Part shown: in pieces, positions 8,453 through 16,972 of the stretch
How the letters are laid out: every line of letters begins with the position of its first letter
How positions within the stretch are numbered: the stretch's first letter is position 1
Assembly: GCF_900156875.1 (NCBI RefSeq)
Contig: NZ_LT707408.1
Coordinates: 1,023,009 to 1,087,008 of the forward strand
Source of the DNA: Robertmurraya dakarensis
GTDB lineage: Bacteria > Bacillota > Bacilli > Bacillales > Cytobacillaceae
Direction of reading: 5' to 3'
Length of the DNA: 64,000 bases
Notes under the pieces: model-generated
The model's input: the letters and a program-made list of their open reading frames with translations, nothing else
What the model was told of the DNA's origin: nothing
Databases searched by the model: none
Translations under genes and position numbers: made by a program

Positions 8453-9697
8453 ATGCCAAAGCAAAAAAATAAAGGCATGACTATTTTTGCAATTGGTTCA
8501 ATCCCGCTTATTCTTGTTTTAGGGAACTCCATGTTAATCCCTGTATTACCCAAAATGAAAACAGAATTGGATGTATCACAGTTCAAAATCAGTTTAATCA
8601 TTTCTGTTTTTTCAATTGCTGCCGCGATATCTATTCCTATATTAGGATATTTATCTGATCGTTTCTCGCGCAAAGCTGTCATCATCCCCGCTCTAATTTT
8701 GTATGGTAGCGGCGGACTCTTAGCAGGAGCTGCAGCGGCATGGTTTTCAAATGCGTATACATGGATTCTCGCAGGAAGAATAATGCAAGGGCTTGGTGCT
8801 GCAGGAACAGCTCCCATTGCAATGGCATTAACAGGGGATTTGTTTAAAGGGGGAGAACAAAGTAAAGTTCTAGGTTTAGTGGAAGCTTCCAATGGATTCG
8901 GTAAAGTGATCAGTCCTATTATTGGATCTTTGTTAGCTTTAATTTTTTGGTATGCAGCATTTTTTGCCTTCCCAGTATTTTGCCTTATCTCAGTTTTTCT
9001 TACCATATTTTTTGTAAAAGAGAAAAAAGCAGAGAAAGAGCCGCCACCCGTTGGCAAATATATTAAAGGATTGGCGTCTGTTTTCAAAACGGAAGGCCGC
9101 TGGTTATTTGCCGCCTACTTTACTGGAGCAACTTGTTTGTTTACTTTATTTGGAATTTTGTTTTATATTTCCGATATCCTTGAAAAGGATTACGGCATAG
9201 ATGGTGTGTTAAAAGGAGGTATTTTAGCCATTCCTCTTTTATTTATGACAACCACATCTTATTTTACCGGAAGTAAAATTGGCAAGAAAATGCCGTTAAT
9301 GAAAAAGTTAATCGTTTTAGGTTTGCTTTTAATGACAATCTCATTTTCCACTCTTACATTATTCAAAAGCTTGGTCCCTTTCTTTGCTATTCTTGTTATA
9401 AGCAGTATTGGAACAGGATTGGTATTGCCATGCATTAATAGTTTTATTACCGGCTCGGTTCCAATGGACCGGAGAGGATTTGTGACTTCGTTATATGGGT
9501 CTGTCCGTTTTCTTGGTGTTGCGATAGGTCCTCCCATTTATAGTACATTAATGGAATGGTCCCGCACAGGCATGTTCCTTACAACTGCTGGTTTGACGTT
9601 ATTTGCAGGTTTGCTTAGTTTGACTCTAATACATGTTAAGAAAAAAGAACCATCAGAAGAGAATGACACACTCTTTGAAAAACTGCAATTTACTTAA
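8453..9697 (+). CDS. MFS transporter, YitG/multidrug-efflux type
   Basis: A 414-residue 12-helix major facilitator. [10 protein letters not shown] in the loop between helices 2 and 3 is the MFS signature, and [19 protein letters not shown] matches the helix 4-5 region of drug:H+ antiporters. It starts at ATG 8453 with an AGGGGTGG site and diverges from the comA operon. B. subtilis also has an MFS gene (yitG) near its sulfolactate genes, so export or forespore loading of sulfolactate is an attractive inference. By sequence it could equally be a general efflux pump. Confidence 0.85.
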   Translation: MPKQKNKGMTIFAIGSIPLILVLGNSMLIPVLPKMKTELDVSQFKISLIISVFSIAAAISIPILGYLSDRFSRKAVIIPALILYGSGGLLAGAAAAWFSNAYTWILAGRIMQGLGAAGTAPIAMALTGDLFKGGEQSKVLGLVEASNGFGKVISPIIGSLLALIFWYAAFFAFPVFCLISVFLTIFFVKEKKAEKEPPPVGKYIKGLASVFKTEGRWLFAAYFTGATCLFTLFGILFYISDILEKDYGIDGVLKGGILAIPLLFMTTTSYFTGSKIGKKMPLMKKLIVLGLLLMTISFSTLTLFKSLVPFFAILVISSIGTGLVLPCINSFITGSVPMDRRGFVTSLYGSVRFLGVAIGPPIYSTLMEWSRTGMFLTTAGLTLFAGLLSLTLIHVKKKEPSEENDTLFEKLQFT

Positions 9698-9739
9698 TAT
9701 AAGCAGGGGACTTTGATTCTTAAAAAAGGAGAGATGGGT

Positions 9740-10021
9740 TTGCAAATTTACTTTTCACCAGAAGTGATTACCCCAGAATTCCAGGTTCTCAATGTGGTTG
9801 ATTCATCGAACAAAGCAGTTGGCAATGTAGCATTTCTATTTGATGAAAAGAAACTTTACGTTTATGGAATATTGGAAGAGGAGGGAGTAGGATCTGATTT
9901 TAAAGACCTCGTCACTCCATATATTAAGGGGCTGGCTAAAGCGAAGCCGGGATTAGACATTTTTTCCTGCTTATATGTGGGATGTAAAAAGATTAAATTG
10001 AATGAAGAAGAGAGTGAATAA
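9740..10021 (+). CDS. Hypothetical protein of 93 residues
   Basis: I do not recognise a family. The TTG at 9740 is preferred because AAGGAG lies 8 nt upstream; the ATG at 9734 is only 2 nt from that site. The protein begins MQIYFSPEVITPEFQVLNVV and looks like a small beta-rich cytosolic protein with a charged tail (KLNEEESE). Two cysteines lie close together (SCLYVGC). It begins 42 nt after the MFS gene and ends at a strong terminator, so it is probably cotranscribed with that transporter. Confidence 0.6.
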   Translation: MQIYFSPEVITPEFQVLNVVDSSNKAVGNVAFLFDEKKLYVYGILEEEGVGSDFKDLVTPYIKGLAKAKPGLDIFSCLYVGCKKIKLNEEESE

Positions 10022-10031
10022 AGAAAGGCCG

Positions 10032-10066
10032 GTCCAGCTGTATGGTTTAATCAGCTGGACTTTTTA
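10032..10066 (+). terminator. Terminator after the MFS/small-protein unit
   Basis: A 9-bp stem (GTCCAGCTG / CAGCTGGAC) with an 11-nt loop is followed by TTTTTATTG. Confidence 0.85.
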
Positions 10067-10132
10067 TTGTTGGATAATTGGGAATGTCCTAGTTAAGAGG
10101 GAGAGTAACAAGGCGTATAACCCTTACATAAA

Positions 10133-10160
10133 TTGAAATTACGAACTTTTGTAGTATAGA
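10133..10160 (+). promoter_or_regulatory. Possible sigma-A promoter of the TauE/SafE gene
   Basis: TTGAAA (10133-10138) and TATAGA (10155-10160) are separated by 16 nt, about 30 bp before the start codon. It was found by eye and is a moderate match. Confidence 0.35.
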
Positions 10161-10190
10161 GAGAGAAGAGCAGTTTGGGGAGTGCGCCGC

Positions 10191-10955
10191 ATGAGCATTG
10201 CAATTATTATAATGGGGCTAATGGTCGGGTTTTTGGTCGGACTCACAGGAGTTGGTGGTGCAGCCCTCTTAACCCCGATATTAATTATACTGGGGATTAA
10301 CCCATCAATTGCAGTGGGAACTGATTTAGCTTACAATTCAATTACAAAATTATTTGGGTCATTTCAGCACTGGAAACAAAAGACGATCAATCTACAATTA
10401 GTAAAATATTTGGCAATCGGGAGTATTCCAAGTGCCATTCTTGCAGTAGGAGCGTTGCAGCTTTTTGATACTTTTTTTCACAATCAAGAAGCAATTATCA
10501 AGCATGCATTAGGCTATGTGCTAATACTAGTAGCTTTGGCCACGTTAATCAAAACTTTCTTAAAAGAAAGATTTGAGTGGAACGTATTTCAGAGAAAGCC
10601 CATCGAAAACAAAAAGTTACTAACGATTACAATCGGGGCAGGCTTAGGATTTCTCGTGGGACTAACGTCAATTGGTTCGGGCTCTTTGTTCGCGCTGGCT
10701 ATGTTGTTTCTTTATAAATTAAAAACATCTGAATTAGTCGGGACGGATATTGCTCATGCTTTTTTGTTAGTCACGGTCGCTGGCTCACTGCATGCTGGGA
10801 TAGGGAATGTTGATTATTTATTGATGGTCAATCTCCTGGTTGGCTCAATTCCAGGCGTTATTTTAGGCAGCAACTTATCATCAAAGTTTCCAGCGAAGCC
10901 GTTAAGGGCAATTGTCGCTGTGATGATCTTGATTAGTGGAATAACTTTATTATGA
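10191..10955 (+). CDS. TauE/SafE (TSUP) family sulfite/sulfonate exporter-type permease
   Basis: A 254-residue membrane protein made of two related halves. Each begins with a Gly-rich motif (GFLVGLTGVGGAALLTPIL and GFLVGLTSIGSGSLFALAML) and each contains a VGTD motif followed by Ala or His, as in TSUP proteins. About eight membrane segments are predicted by eye. ATG 10191 is chosen because GGGGAG lies 8 nt upstream; the frame-opening GTG at 10182 overlaps that site. The family moves sulfite, sulfoacetate or other small sulfur and carbon anions. Its closeness to the sulfite-producing operon is suggestive but it is a separate transcript. Confidence 0.85.
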   Translation: MSIAIIIMGLMVGFLVGLTGVGGAALLTPILIILGINPSIAVGTDLAYNSITKLFGSFQHWKQKTINLQLVKYLAIGSIPSAILAVGALQLFDTFFHNQEAIIKHALGYVLILVALATLIKTFLKERFEWNVFQRKPIENKKLLTITIGAGLGFLVGLTSIGSGSLFALAMLFLYKLKTSELVGTDIAHAFLLVTVAGSLHAGIGNVDYLLMVNLLVGSIPGVILGSNLSSKFPAKPLRAIVAVMILISGITLL

Positions 10956-11004
10956 GAAGTGTTAGAAATGCTTGGATGATGTAGAACATGACTAAAGGGG
11001 ACGT

Positions 11005-11038
11005 CGGTCATCAGATAAAAAATGATGACCGTTTTTTT
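11005..11038 (+). terminator. Terminator of the TauE/SafE gene
   Basis: A 9-bp stem (CGGTCATCA / TGATGACCG) with a 9-nt loop is followed by seven T. Confidence 0.88.
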
Positions 11039-11169
11039 GTTGAATGACATATGTAGTTTTAAATACTACATAATATGATACTTGTATATCAACATGTGGT
11101 TTAGTTATTTACTTTTTGCTGAGGCTGCGTTAAAATATGAAGTAAGAAATACTGAAAAGAGGTTTAGTA

Positions 11170-11766
11170 GTGAACGAATTATCTGAGTTTCTTGAAAAAA
11201 TAGGGTTACACACACAAATAAATTTAAATGATATCCCGGATATTGATTTATATATGGATCAAGTCATTCAGTTGTTTGAAAAAAAATTTAACACAGTAAA
11301 ACGTAATGATGAAGAAAAGATCTTAACAAAAACAATGATTAACAACTATGCGAAAGCAAAATTGTTTTTTCCGATTAAAAATAAAAAGTACTCCCGTGAA
11401 CATCTCATATTGATCAGTTTAATTTATCAGCTTAAAGGGACACTCTCAATCAATGATATTAAAGAAGCAATGCAGGAATTGAATGAACATATAGCAAACA
11501 ATGATTTTCCGCTAGAAGAGTTTTATGATAGCTATCTCAAATTAAGCGATAAAAATGAGGACAGATTTAAAGAAGATGTACAAGAGAGGGCGAAAGAAGT
11601 AAAAACAGAAATTGAGGTGCTTGAGGAAGATCAGGCTCAATTTCAGTATCTAGAGAAGTTATTGCTAATATTATCACTTGTAAATATTAGCAATATTTAT
11701 AGAAGAACAGCCGAAAGATTGGTTGATGAAATCGTAGAGGAAGCTGGAAGGAAGGATACAAAATGA
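11170..11766 (+). CDS. DUF1836 domain protein with MerR-like helix-turn-helix
   Basis: A 198-residue protein starting at GTG 11170 with an AAGAGG site. Residues about 50-105 (ILTKTMINNYAKAKLFFPI...YSREHLILISLIYQLK) resemble a winged MerR-like HTH, the feature of DUF1836 proteins in Firmicutes. The C-terminal half is acidic and helical. Its stop overlaps the start of the hemolysin III gene (ATGA), so it may be a local regulator or partner of that membrane protein. No ligand is known. Confidence 0.7.
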   Translation: MNELSEFLEKIGLHTQINLNDIPDIDLYMDQVIQLFEKKFNTVKRNDEEKILTKTMINNYAKAKLFFPIKNKKYSREHLILISLIYQLKGTLSINDIKEAMQELNEHIANNDFPLEEFYDSYLKLSDKNEDRFKEDVQERAKEVKTEIEVLEEDQAQFQYLEKLLLILSLVNISNIYRRTAERLVDEIVEEAGRKDTK

Positions 11767-12410
11767 GCGAAACACATACATTTACAAAGGGAGAAGAAAT
11801 TGCCAATGCCATAACCCACGGAATCGGGGCATTACTTAGTATTGCTGCACTTGTGATTTTGATTGTGTTCTCCTCAATATACGGGAATACCTGGCATGTT
11901 GTGAGTTTTACACTGTTTGGAAGTACGATGCTGTTAATGTATTTGTCTTCGACGATGCTTCATAGTTTACCTGCTGGAAAGGCTAAGGATCTGTTTGAGA
12001 TATTTGACCATTCATCGATTTATTTTTTTATTGCTGGATCTTATACACCCTTTTTATTTATTGCGGTTGAAGGTTGGCTGGGCTGGACTATTTTTGGAAT
12101 TGTATGGGGACTAGCCATTATCGGGACAGTATTTAAATCATTTTTTGTGAAAAAATTCCTTTTGTATTCAACATTGCTGTATATTGTAATGGGGTGGCTG
12201 ATTGTTTTTGCTTGGCAGCCATTAGTTGATTTTCTTTCACCTAATGGGCTATTGCTGCTGGCCATCGGTGGAGTTCTCTATACAGTAGGAGCCATCTTCT
12301 ACGTTTGGAGAGGATTTAAGTTTCACCACGCCGTTTGGCATTTGTTTGTTATCGCAGGTAGTACACTGCATTTTTTCTGTATTTTATTCTATTTATTGCC
12401 AATAAATTAG
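11763..12410 (+). CDS. Hemolysin III (PAQR) family membrane protein, YplQ type
   Basis: A 215-residue, seven-helix membrane protein. It has EEIANAITHGIGALLS at the N-terminus, SSTMLHSL and FDHSSIYFFIAGSYTPF in the second and third helices, and HHAVWHLFVIAGSTLHFF near the end. The conserved H/D/S residues are those of the PAQR/CREST metal-dependent hydrolase-like family. It is translationally coupled to the DUF1836 gene and followed by a terminator. The family name reflects an early hemolysis assay; an enzymatic or lipid-related membrane role is more likely. Confidence 0.88.
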   Translation: MSETHTFTKGEEIANAITHGIGALLSIAALVILIVFSSIYGNTWHVVSFTLFGSTMLLMYLSSTMLHSLPAGKAKDLFEIFDHSSIYFFIAGSYTPFLFIAVEGWLGWTIFGIVWGLAIIGTVFKSFFVKKFLLYSTLLYIVMGWLIVFAWQPLVDFLSPNGLLLLAIGGVLYTVGAIFYVWRGFKFHHAVWHLFVIAGSTLHFFCILFYLLPIN

Positions 12411-12419
12411 TGTAAAAGG

Positions 12420-12446
12420 ATAACGCCGTCGCGTTATTCTTTTTTT
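12420..12446 (+). terminator. Terminator after the hemolysin III gene
   Basis: A 7-bp stem ATAACGC / GCGTTAT with a 4-nt loop is followed by TCTTTTTTT. Confidence 0.85.
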
Positions 12447-12483
12447 AATCTTTTTCCTCCTAAACGGATAAAAAATCATTAAA

Positions 12484-12502
12484 GAGAATGATTTTCATTC
12501 TC
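12484..12502. promoter_or_regulatory. Fur-like palindrome
   Basis: GAGAATGATTTTCATTCTC is a perfect 8-3-8 inverted repeat. It matches 15 of 19 positions of the classical Fur box GATAATGATAATCATTATC and directly abuts the Fnr-like site downstream. Confidence 0.5.
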
Positions 12503-12545
12503 CGTGATGAACATCACAAACAATATCATGAATGCATGCTATTCT
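12503..12545 (+). promoter_or_regulatory. Fnr-type class II promoter of the hemerythrin/PAS gene
   Basis: CGTGATGAACATCACA (12503-12518) matches the Bacillus Fnr box TGTGA-N6-TCACA at 9 of 10 fixed positions. A -10-like TATTCT lies at 12540-12545. A start site near 12552 would place the centre of the box at about -41.5, the normal position for Fnr activation. Confidence 0.6.
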
Positions 12546-12588
12546 TTACGTAAATTAACTGAAGATCAGCACAGGAGGAGTTAATCTC

Positions 12589-13818
12589 ATGAGTGAACTT
12601 ATAAATAATCGTGAACAAATGACCGAAGAACGAACAGAAAGATTAGCTATGTTAAAACAAATCTTTATCGATTTGCATAACGGCAAAAATCCAGCTGAAG
12701 TTAAAGCTCAATTTGATAAAGAAATTGGAAAGATTAACGTTGAGGAAATTTCACAGCTTCCGCATGACTTTATTGAAGAGGAAGGTATGACTACAGCTGA
12801 AGTAAAGAGATTGTATAACTTGCATACAGAGATCTTCAAAGGATCAATTCAGGAAAAAGTACGGTATCAGCATCCAGAAGACGAACCAGGACACCCTGTT
12901 CATACGTTTAAAATGGAAAACCAAGAAGTTGCAAAGCTAATTAAAGATCGACTTCAAGTACATCTAGCCCAGTTTGCGGAAGAGGATTCGTCTGAAAATG
13001 TGTACAAGTTAATGGAAGATACCAATCTCTTACTAGATATTGATAAGCATTATAGCCGAAAAGAGAATTTGATCTTCCCGTATCTTGAAAAGTACGGTAT
13101 TTATGGGCCAACGAATATGATGTGGAGAATTGATGATTTTATACGTGATGGAATTAAAGATGTAAGGAAAAAACTAGGAAGCTATGATGGTGATAAGCAA
13201 GCTATCATTGAAGGAACTCAATTTTGCATGAAAGAATTATTGGAAATGATTTATAGAGAGGAAAATATTCTGTTTCCAATGGCATTACAGAACTTCACTG
13301 AAGATGAGTGGGTTAAAATCGCGCATGAGAGTGATGAAATTGGTTTTTGCTTAATAGCACCTGCAGCAGGATGGAAGCCGGAACGAAAGGCAATTGGTGA
13401 GAAAGCTATTTCTGAAGGTTTTATCAAAATGGAGACTGGAATACTATCGTTAAAGCAGCTTGAACTTCTGCTCAATCATTTACCTGTAGATATCACCTTT
13501 ATCGACCATGAAGATGTTGTTCGTTATTTTTCTCATGGTAAAGAAAGAATCTTTGCCCGTACCAAAGCTGTAATTGGCCGCACTGTTCAAAATTGCCATC
13601 CTCCGAGAAGTGTCCATGTTGTAGAAGAACTTTTAAGTGATTTTAAAGCTGGTAAAAAAGACAGCGAGGATTTTTGGATTAAAGTCAAAGATAAATTTGT
13701 TTATATTCGTTATTTTGCTGTTCGAGATGAAAATGGCGGATACGTGGGAACATTAGAATTCACACAAAATATTAGCCCTATTAAAGAGTTAGACGGGGAA
13801 AAACGAATTTTAGCCTAA
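12589..13818 (+). CDS. DUF438 protein: hemerythrin-like domain plus PAS domain
   Basis: A 409-residue cytosolic protein. Order: DUF438 helical region (about 15-85), hemerythrin-type four-helix domain (about 100-240) with His and Glu ligands in HPVHTFKMEN, KHYSRKENLIFPYLEKYG and YREENILFPMAL, then a linker and a PAS domain (about 280-400, VDITFIDHEDVVRYFSHGKERIFARTKAVIGR). A di-iron site sensing O2 or NO with a PAS ligand domain is the expected design. GGAGGAG precedes the ATG. The Fnr-like and Fur-like sites upstream suggest control by oxygen limitation and iron, which suits a di-iron protein. Confidence 0.85.
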   Translation: MSELINNREQMTEERTERLAMLKQIFIDLHNGKNPAEVKAQFDKEIGKINVEEISQLPHDFIEEEGMTTAEVKRLYNLHTEIFKGSIQEKVRYQHPEDEPGHPVHTFKMENQEVAKLIKDRLQVHLAQFAEEDSSENVYKLMEDTNLLLDIDKHYSRKENLIFPYLEKYGIYGPTNMMWRIDDFIRDGIKDVRKKLGSYDGDKQAIIEGTQFCMKELLEMIYREENILFPMALQNFTEDEWVKIAHESDEIGFCLIAPAAGWKPERKAIGEKAISEGFIKMETGILSLKQLELLLNHLPVDITFIDHEDVVRYFSHGKERIFARTKAVIGRTVQNCHPPRSVHVVEELLSDFKAGKKDSEDFWIKVKDKFVYIRYFAVRDENGGYVGTLEFTQNISPIKELDGEKRILA

Positions 13819-13904
13819 TGTAAGCTTGCTGGTAACACCATTAAACATCTCCTTGAGGTCTGCATATTGTATTAGCAGACATAAAACAATTGCGAGGGAT
13901 CCAT

Positions 13905-14684
13905 ATGGGGGTTATCAGAACGGACCAATGGTTATTAGAAAGCTATGATCAGCCACTCAAAATGTGCGAAAAAATGAAATCATTATTTTCGGATGCTCGA
14001 TCTTCTAGCATCTACCATTATTTAACTCGCCATGGTATGTATCAGCCTGTAAAAGACGGTATAAAAACAGTTATTAAATTGCGAGAAAATAAAGTTTGGG
14101 AAATGGTTCAGCAAGAAAAACAAAGGCTGCGAAGGTTATGGGAAGGACCAGATGTTCCGGTTTATATATTCCCTTCTGATCAAAATAATAAAGTGATAGC
14201 TAGTGATTTTAATGGAAAATCAGGGCTGGCATTTAAAGATAAATTATTTTTATTTCTAACCGAGAATAACGAAGAAAAGGAAATAAGAGCTTTGTTTACG
14301 CATGAATATAATCATGTTTGCCGGTTAGCTCACATCCCAAAAAAAGAAGAAAATTTCGTCCTTTTGGATACGATTATAATGGAAGGATTGGCTGAAAATG
14401 CTGTACGTGAAAGGATAGGGAATGAGTTTTTAGCATCATGGACTACTTATTACTCTGATGTACAGCTTGAGAAGTTATGGAAAAACTTATTGCTTCCAAA
14501 TCGTGATCTACCGAAAGAAGACCGTAAACATCGACGTATTCTTTATGGATTAGGACTTTATCCGAAAATGGCTGGATACTGTGTTGGTTATTATTTGGTT
14601 AGGAAGTATATGGAAGATACAAATGATGTTATTAAAGAGCTTATGAAAATCGAGACAGAAAAGATTGCAGGGATTGAATTGTGA
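13905..14684 (+). CDS. DUF2268 putative zinc-dependent protease (YjaZ-like)
   Basis: A 259-residue protein with the metalloprotease motif HEYNH (about residues 133-137) and a downstream Glu in IIMEGLAEN (about 160-164) as likely third ligand. This is the DUF2268 arrangement seen in B. subtilis YjaZ. No signal peptide or membrane segment is visible, so a cytosolic location is inferred. The start is ATG 13905, 6 nt after GAGGG. It lies 86 nt after the hemerythrin gene with only a weak hairpin between, so read-through is possible, and it ends in a clear terminator. Substrates are unknown. Confidence 0.8.
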   Translation: MGVIRTDQWLLESYDQPLKMCEKMKSLFSDARSSSIYHYLTRHGMYQPVKDGIKTVIKLRENKVWEMVQQEKQRLRRLWEGPDVPVYIFPSDQNNKVIASDFNGKSGLAFKDKLFLFLTENNEEKEIRALFTHEYNHVCRLAHIPKKEENFVLLDTIIMEGLAENAVRERIGNEFLASWTTYYSDVQLEKLWKNLLLPNRDLPKEDRKHRRILYGLGLYPKMAGYCVGYYLVRKYMEDTNDVIKELMKIETEKIAGIEL

Positions 14685-14695
14685 AATGACTAGTC

Positions 14696-14728
14696 AAACA
14701 CTGTTCATGACAAATGGACAGTGTTTTT
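14696..14728 (+). terminator. Terminator of the DUF2268 gene
   Basis: A stem of about 12 bp (AACACTGTTCAT / ATGGACAGTGTT, one G:T wobble) with a 5-nt loop, followed by a T-run. Confidence 0.82.
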
Positions 14729-14836
14729 GTTTACTAAGCATAGTCCATAATTTGAAGAAGCATTTGAGGAGACTTTTAACGATACTTCCTTTAATATGGA
14801 TATTAAAGGAAATCTAATGATAGGGGAGGTTGTTTT

Positions 14837-15553
14837 ATGAAATATGCATTTATTTCAGATATTCATGGAAACGCTGTTGCACTTGAAGCAGTGCTTCAGG
14901 ATATTGAAGATCAGAATGTGGACGAGATTGTAGTACTAGGAGACTTATGTTATCGCGGTCCACAGCCTAAAGAATCATTGCAATTGATTCGTTCTTTAGA
15001 CAGTAAAGTGGTAAAAGGAAATGCGGATGAATGGGTAGTCAGAGGTGTGCATAAAGGAGAAGTACCAGACGACGCGCTAGAAATGATGAATATAGAAAGA
15101 GAGTGGACGCTTTCTAAACTTGACGATCTTGATATCTCTTATTTGGAGAAGCTGCCCCATGGTTTGAGTTTACAAGCAGAGGACAAAACCATTCAAGTTT
15201 TTCACGCGACAGCTGATAGCTTATTTGATATTGTTCTGCCTGATGCAGATAACGAGACGATCACTAAAAAAATGATGAAGGCAGATGGTCAAGTATACGT
15301 GTATGGTCATATTCACAATCCGTTTATTCGAAGTATTGATGGTAAAATGCTAATTAATACGGGGAGTGTAGGTTTACCGTTTGATGGGCTCCCAAAAGCT
15401 TCCTATGCCATCGTTGAAATTGAATCTGGAAAGCTTCGTGCTTCTATTGAAAGAGTTGATTTTGATATAGAAAAAGCAGCAGCACTGTACAGTGAGAAGG
15501 GGTATCCGAATGCGGAACAGCTTATTTCTTTTGTACGGAATGGAAAAAGATAG
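14837..15553 (+). CDS. Calcineurin-like metallophosphoesterase
   Basis: A 238-residue protein with the full dimetal phosphoesterase set: D-x-H in FISDIHGNAVALEA (residues 8-10), GDLCYRGPQP (GDxxxRG), GNADEW (GNxD/E), FHAT, and the late GHIHNPF plus NTGSVGLPFDG. This is the YfcE/MJ0936-like group of small cytosolic phosphodiesterases. The ATG has a GGGGAGG site. It stands alone, ending at a terminator shared with the globin gene opposite. The substrate cannot be told from sequence. Confidence 0.88.
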   Translation: MKYAFISDIHGNAVALEAVLQDIEDQNVDEIVVLGDLCYRGPQPKESLQLIRSLDSKVVKGNADEWVVRGVHKGEVPDDALEMMNIEREWTLSKLDDLDISYLEKLPHGLSLQAEDKTIQVFHATADSLFDIVLPDADNETITKKMMKADGQVYVYGHIHNPFIRSIDGKMLINTGSVGLPFDGLPKASYAIVEIESGKLRASIERVDFDIEKAAALYSEKGYPNAEQLISFVRNGKR

Positions 15554-15584
15554 ACGCCGCCAATTTTTTTGACGGCGTTTCTTT
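15554..15584. terminator. Bidirectional terminator, phosphoesterase / globin
   Basis: ACGCCGCCAA / TTGACGGCGT forms a 10-bp stem with one mismatch around a T-rich loop, followed by TTTC on +. It lies between two convergent genes. Confidence 0.75.
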
Positions 15585-15591
15585 ATGACAA

Positions 15592-15957
15592 TTATTTATA
15601 TAAAATATCATCTTGGAGTGTAGCAACCTTTGTTAAGGCTTGATCGATATCGGATTCACTTAGTCCAAAATGAGCAAGTGCATCATGAAGATGACTTGCA
15701 ATCGCATTAAAATGGTCCGGCTGAAGGTCCATCCCTTCATGAGCTTTTGCCATAGATGCACCAGTGTATTGGTTAGGTCCACCTAATGCGAAACTGATAA
15801 ACTTAGCTTGATGCTTAATTTGCTTGTCCATATCCGTATTTTCGAAAAACTGATTGACAGTAGGATCCTTTAACACTAAATCATGATAAAAATACTCGAC
15901 CACCTTTTCAATTCCTTCGGCACCGCCTGCTTTTTCATATAGTGACTGTTCAGACAT
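15592..15957 (-). CDS. Truncated hemoglobin, group I
   Basis: A 121-residue 2-over-2 globin: LYEKAGGAEGIEKVVEYFY (helix A/B with the Phe-Tyr pair at 23-24), then KFISFALGGPNQYTGASMAKAHEGM with proximal His at 73. The group I pattern (GGP..Y.G..M..AH) is clear. The start is ATG 15957, 11 nt after GAGGGGAG; the frame-opening GTG at 15969 lies inside that site. Such globins bind O2 and NO. It is near the hemerythrin gene and the nitrate genes but transcribed on its own. Confidence 0.9.
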   Translation of the reverse strand: MSEQSLYEKAGGAEGIEKVVEYFYHDLVLKDPTVNQFFENTDMDKQIKHQAKFISFALGGPNQYTGASMAKAHEGMDLQPDHFNAIASHLHDALAHFGLSESDIDQALTKVATLQDDILYK

Positions 15958-15986
15958 CTGTATGAACACTCCCCTCGTTGTTTTCT

Positions 15987-16001
15987 AACAATCGTATTGT
16001 T
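15987..16001. promoter_or_regulatory. 15-bp palindrome upstream of the globin gene
   Basis: AACAATCGTATTGTT is a perfect 6-3-6 inverted repeat 30 bp before the globin start codon, a plausible operator. A second, looser dyad (GTTCCTGTTAAGAAC) directly overlaps and follows it. I do not recognise the regulator. The rest of the 358-bp gap (16002-16253) holds no gene I can support. Confidence 0.35.
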
Positions 16002-16253
16002 CCTGTTAAGAACACTTTGTATACTTTCTCGCATCATGACAAAAATGGCATAGCTGGGAGATAATACTTAAAACTTGATATAACTAAAGATTATCTCTGT
16101 AAATTTCTTTTAAGGGTAACTACGCCTTAGGTCGTAGGACACTTTACATTAAAGGTCTGTTGGGAAGCTTAAAGATTCTGGTATTATTAAGGTAGAGAGT
16201 TTCTGTTTTGCTTACGCAGTTATAAGTGCTATTTCTCTTTTTAATGAATAAAA

Positions 16254-16280
16254 TGAAACTTTGAGTTCTATGAATACGTA
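16254..16280 (+). promoter_or_regulatory. Sigma-W-type ECF promoter of xpaC-telA
   Basis: TGAAAC (16254-16259) and CGTA (16277-16280) are separated by 17 nt. This is the sigma-W promoter pattern, 36 bp before the xpaC start. The xpaC-yaaN pair is, as I recall, in the cell-envelope-stress regulon of B. subtilis. Confidence 0.7.
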
Positions 16281-16315
16281 ATAATATAGAGGCTGATTAG
16301 TAAGGAGAGAATATC

Positions 16316-16972
16316 ATGAATCCGTTTGTTTCAGTGCTTTTACGAATATCCATTACCATCCCATCAACAGCACTAATGTGGATTATTAGTTTTTTTGGCT
16401 TTGATTTAGCATTTTGGATGTCAACTGTGATCTCACTGGCTGGCGGGGCAGTTGTTTATCAAACTGTTAAAGGAGTCTCCAAGCATCGATTTATTAAATC
16501 GCAAGGATTAACGAGAAAAGAATTTAAGTATATTGAGCGAAATTTAAAAGATGCAAAACTTAAAATCAACCGTTTAAATAAAGCGTTATTTGCCGTTAGA
16601 AGTATTCCTCAATTAAAACATAATATTGAAGTGCTTCGGATAACAAGAAAGATCTATCGTATTACCAAAAAAGAACCAAGACGGTTTTATCTTGGTGAAA
16701 AGTTTTTCTATTCTCATTTAGATTCTTTTGTAGAAATGGCAGAAAAGTATTCGTTTTTGTCGTCGCAGCCGTCAAAAAACCGCGAACTAAATCAATCGCT
16801 AGTAGAGACAAGGCGTACGATGGAAGAATTAACTCTCACACTTGAAAGAGATTTGCATCAGATCTTATCAAATGATATTGACCAGCTTAACTTTGAAGTG
16901 GATGTCGCGAAACGTTCGATCAAAACAATAAAGGATTCTCAAAATTTTGATGAAGGCGGGAATTTAAAATGA
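16316..16972 (+). CDS. xpaC: XpaC-family membrane protein
   Basis: A 218-residue protein. Two N-terminal membrane helices (about 5-28 and 30-50) are followed by a long basic helical cytosolic part ([21 protein letters not shown] onward). This matches XpaC, named for an effect on hydrolysis of 5-bromo-4-chloroindolyl phosphate. It overlaps the next gene by 4 nt (ATGA) and has an AAGGAGAG site. XpaC-TelA pairs are linked to envelope and toxic-anion stress; the biochemical role is unproven. Confidence 0.85.
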   Translation: MNPFVSVLLRISITIPSTALMWIISFFGFDLAFWMSTVISLAGGAVVYQTVKGVSKHRFIKSQGLTRKEFKYIERNLKDAKLKINRLNKALFAVRSIPQLKHNIEVLRITRKIYRITKKEPRRFYLGEKFFYSHLDSFVEMAEKYSFLSSQPSKNRELNQSLVETRRTMEELTLTLERDLHQILSNDIDQLNFEVDVAKRSIKTIKDSQNFDEGGNLK

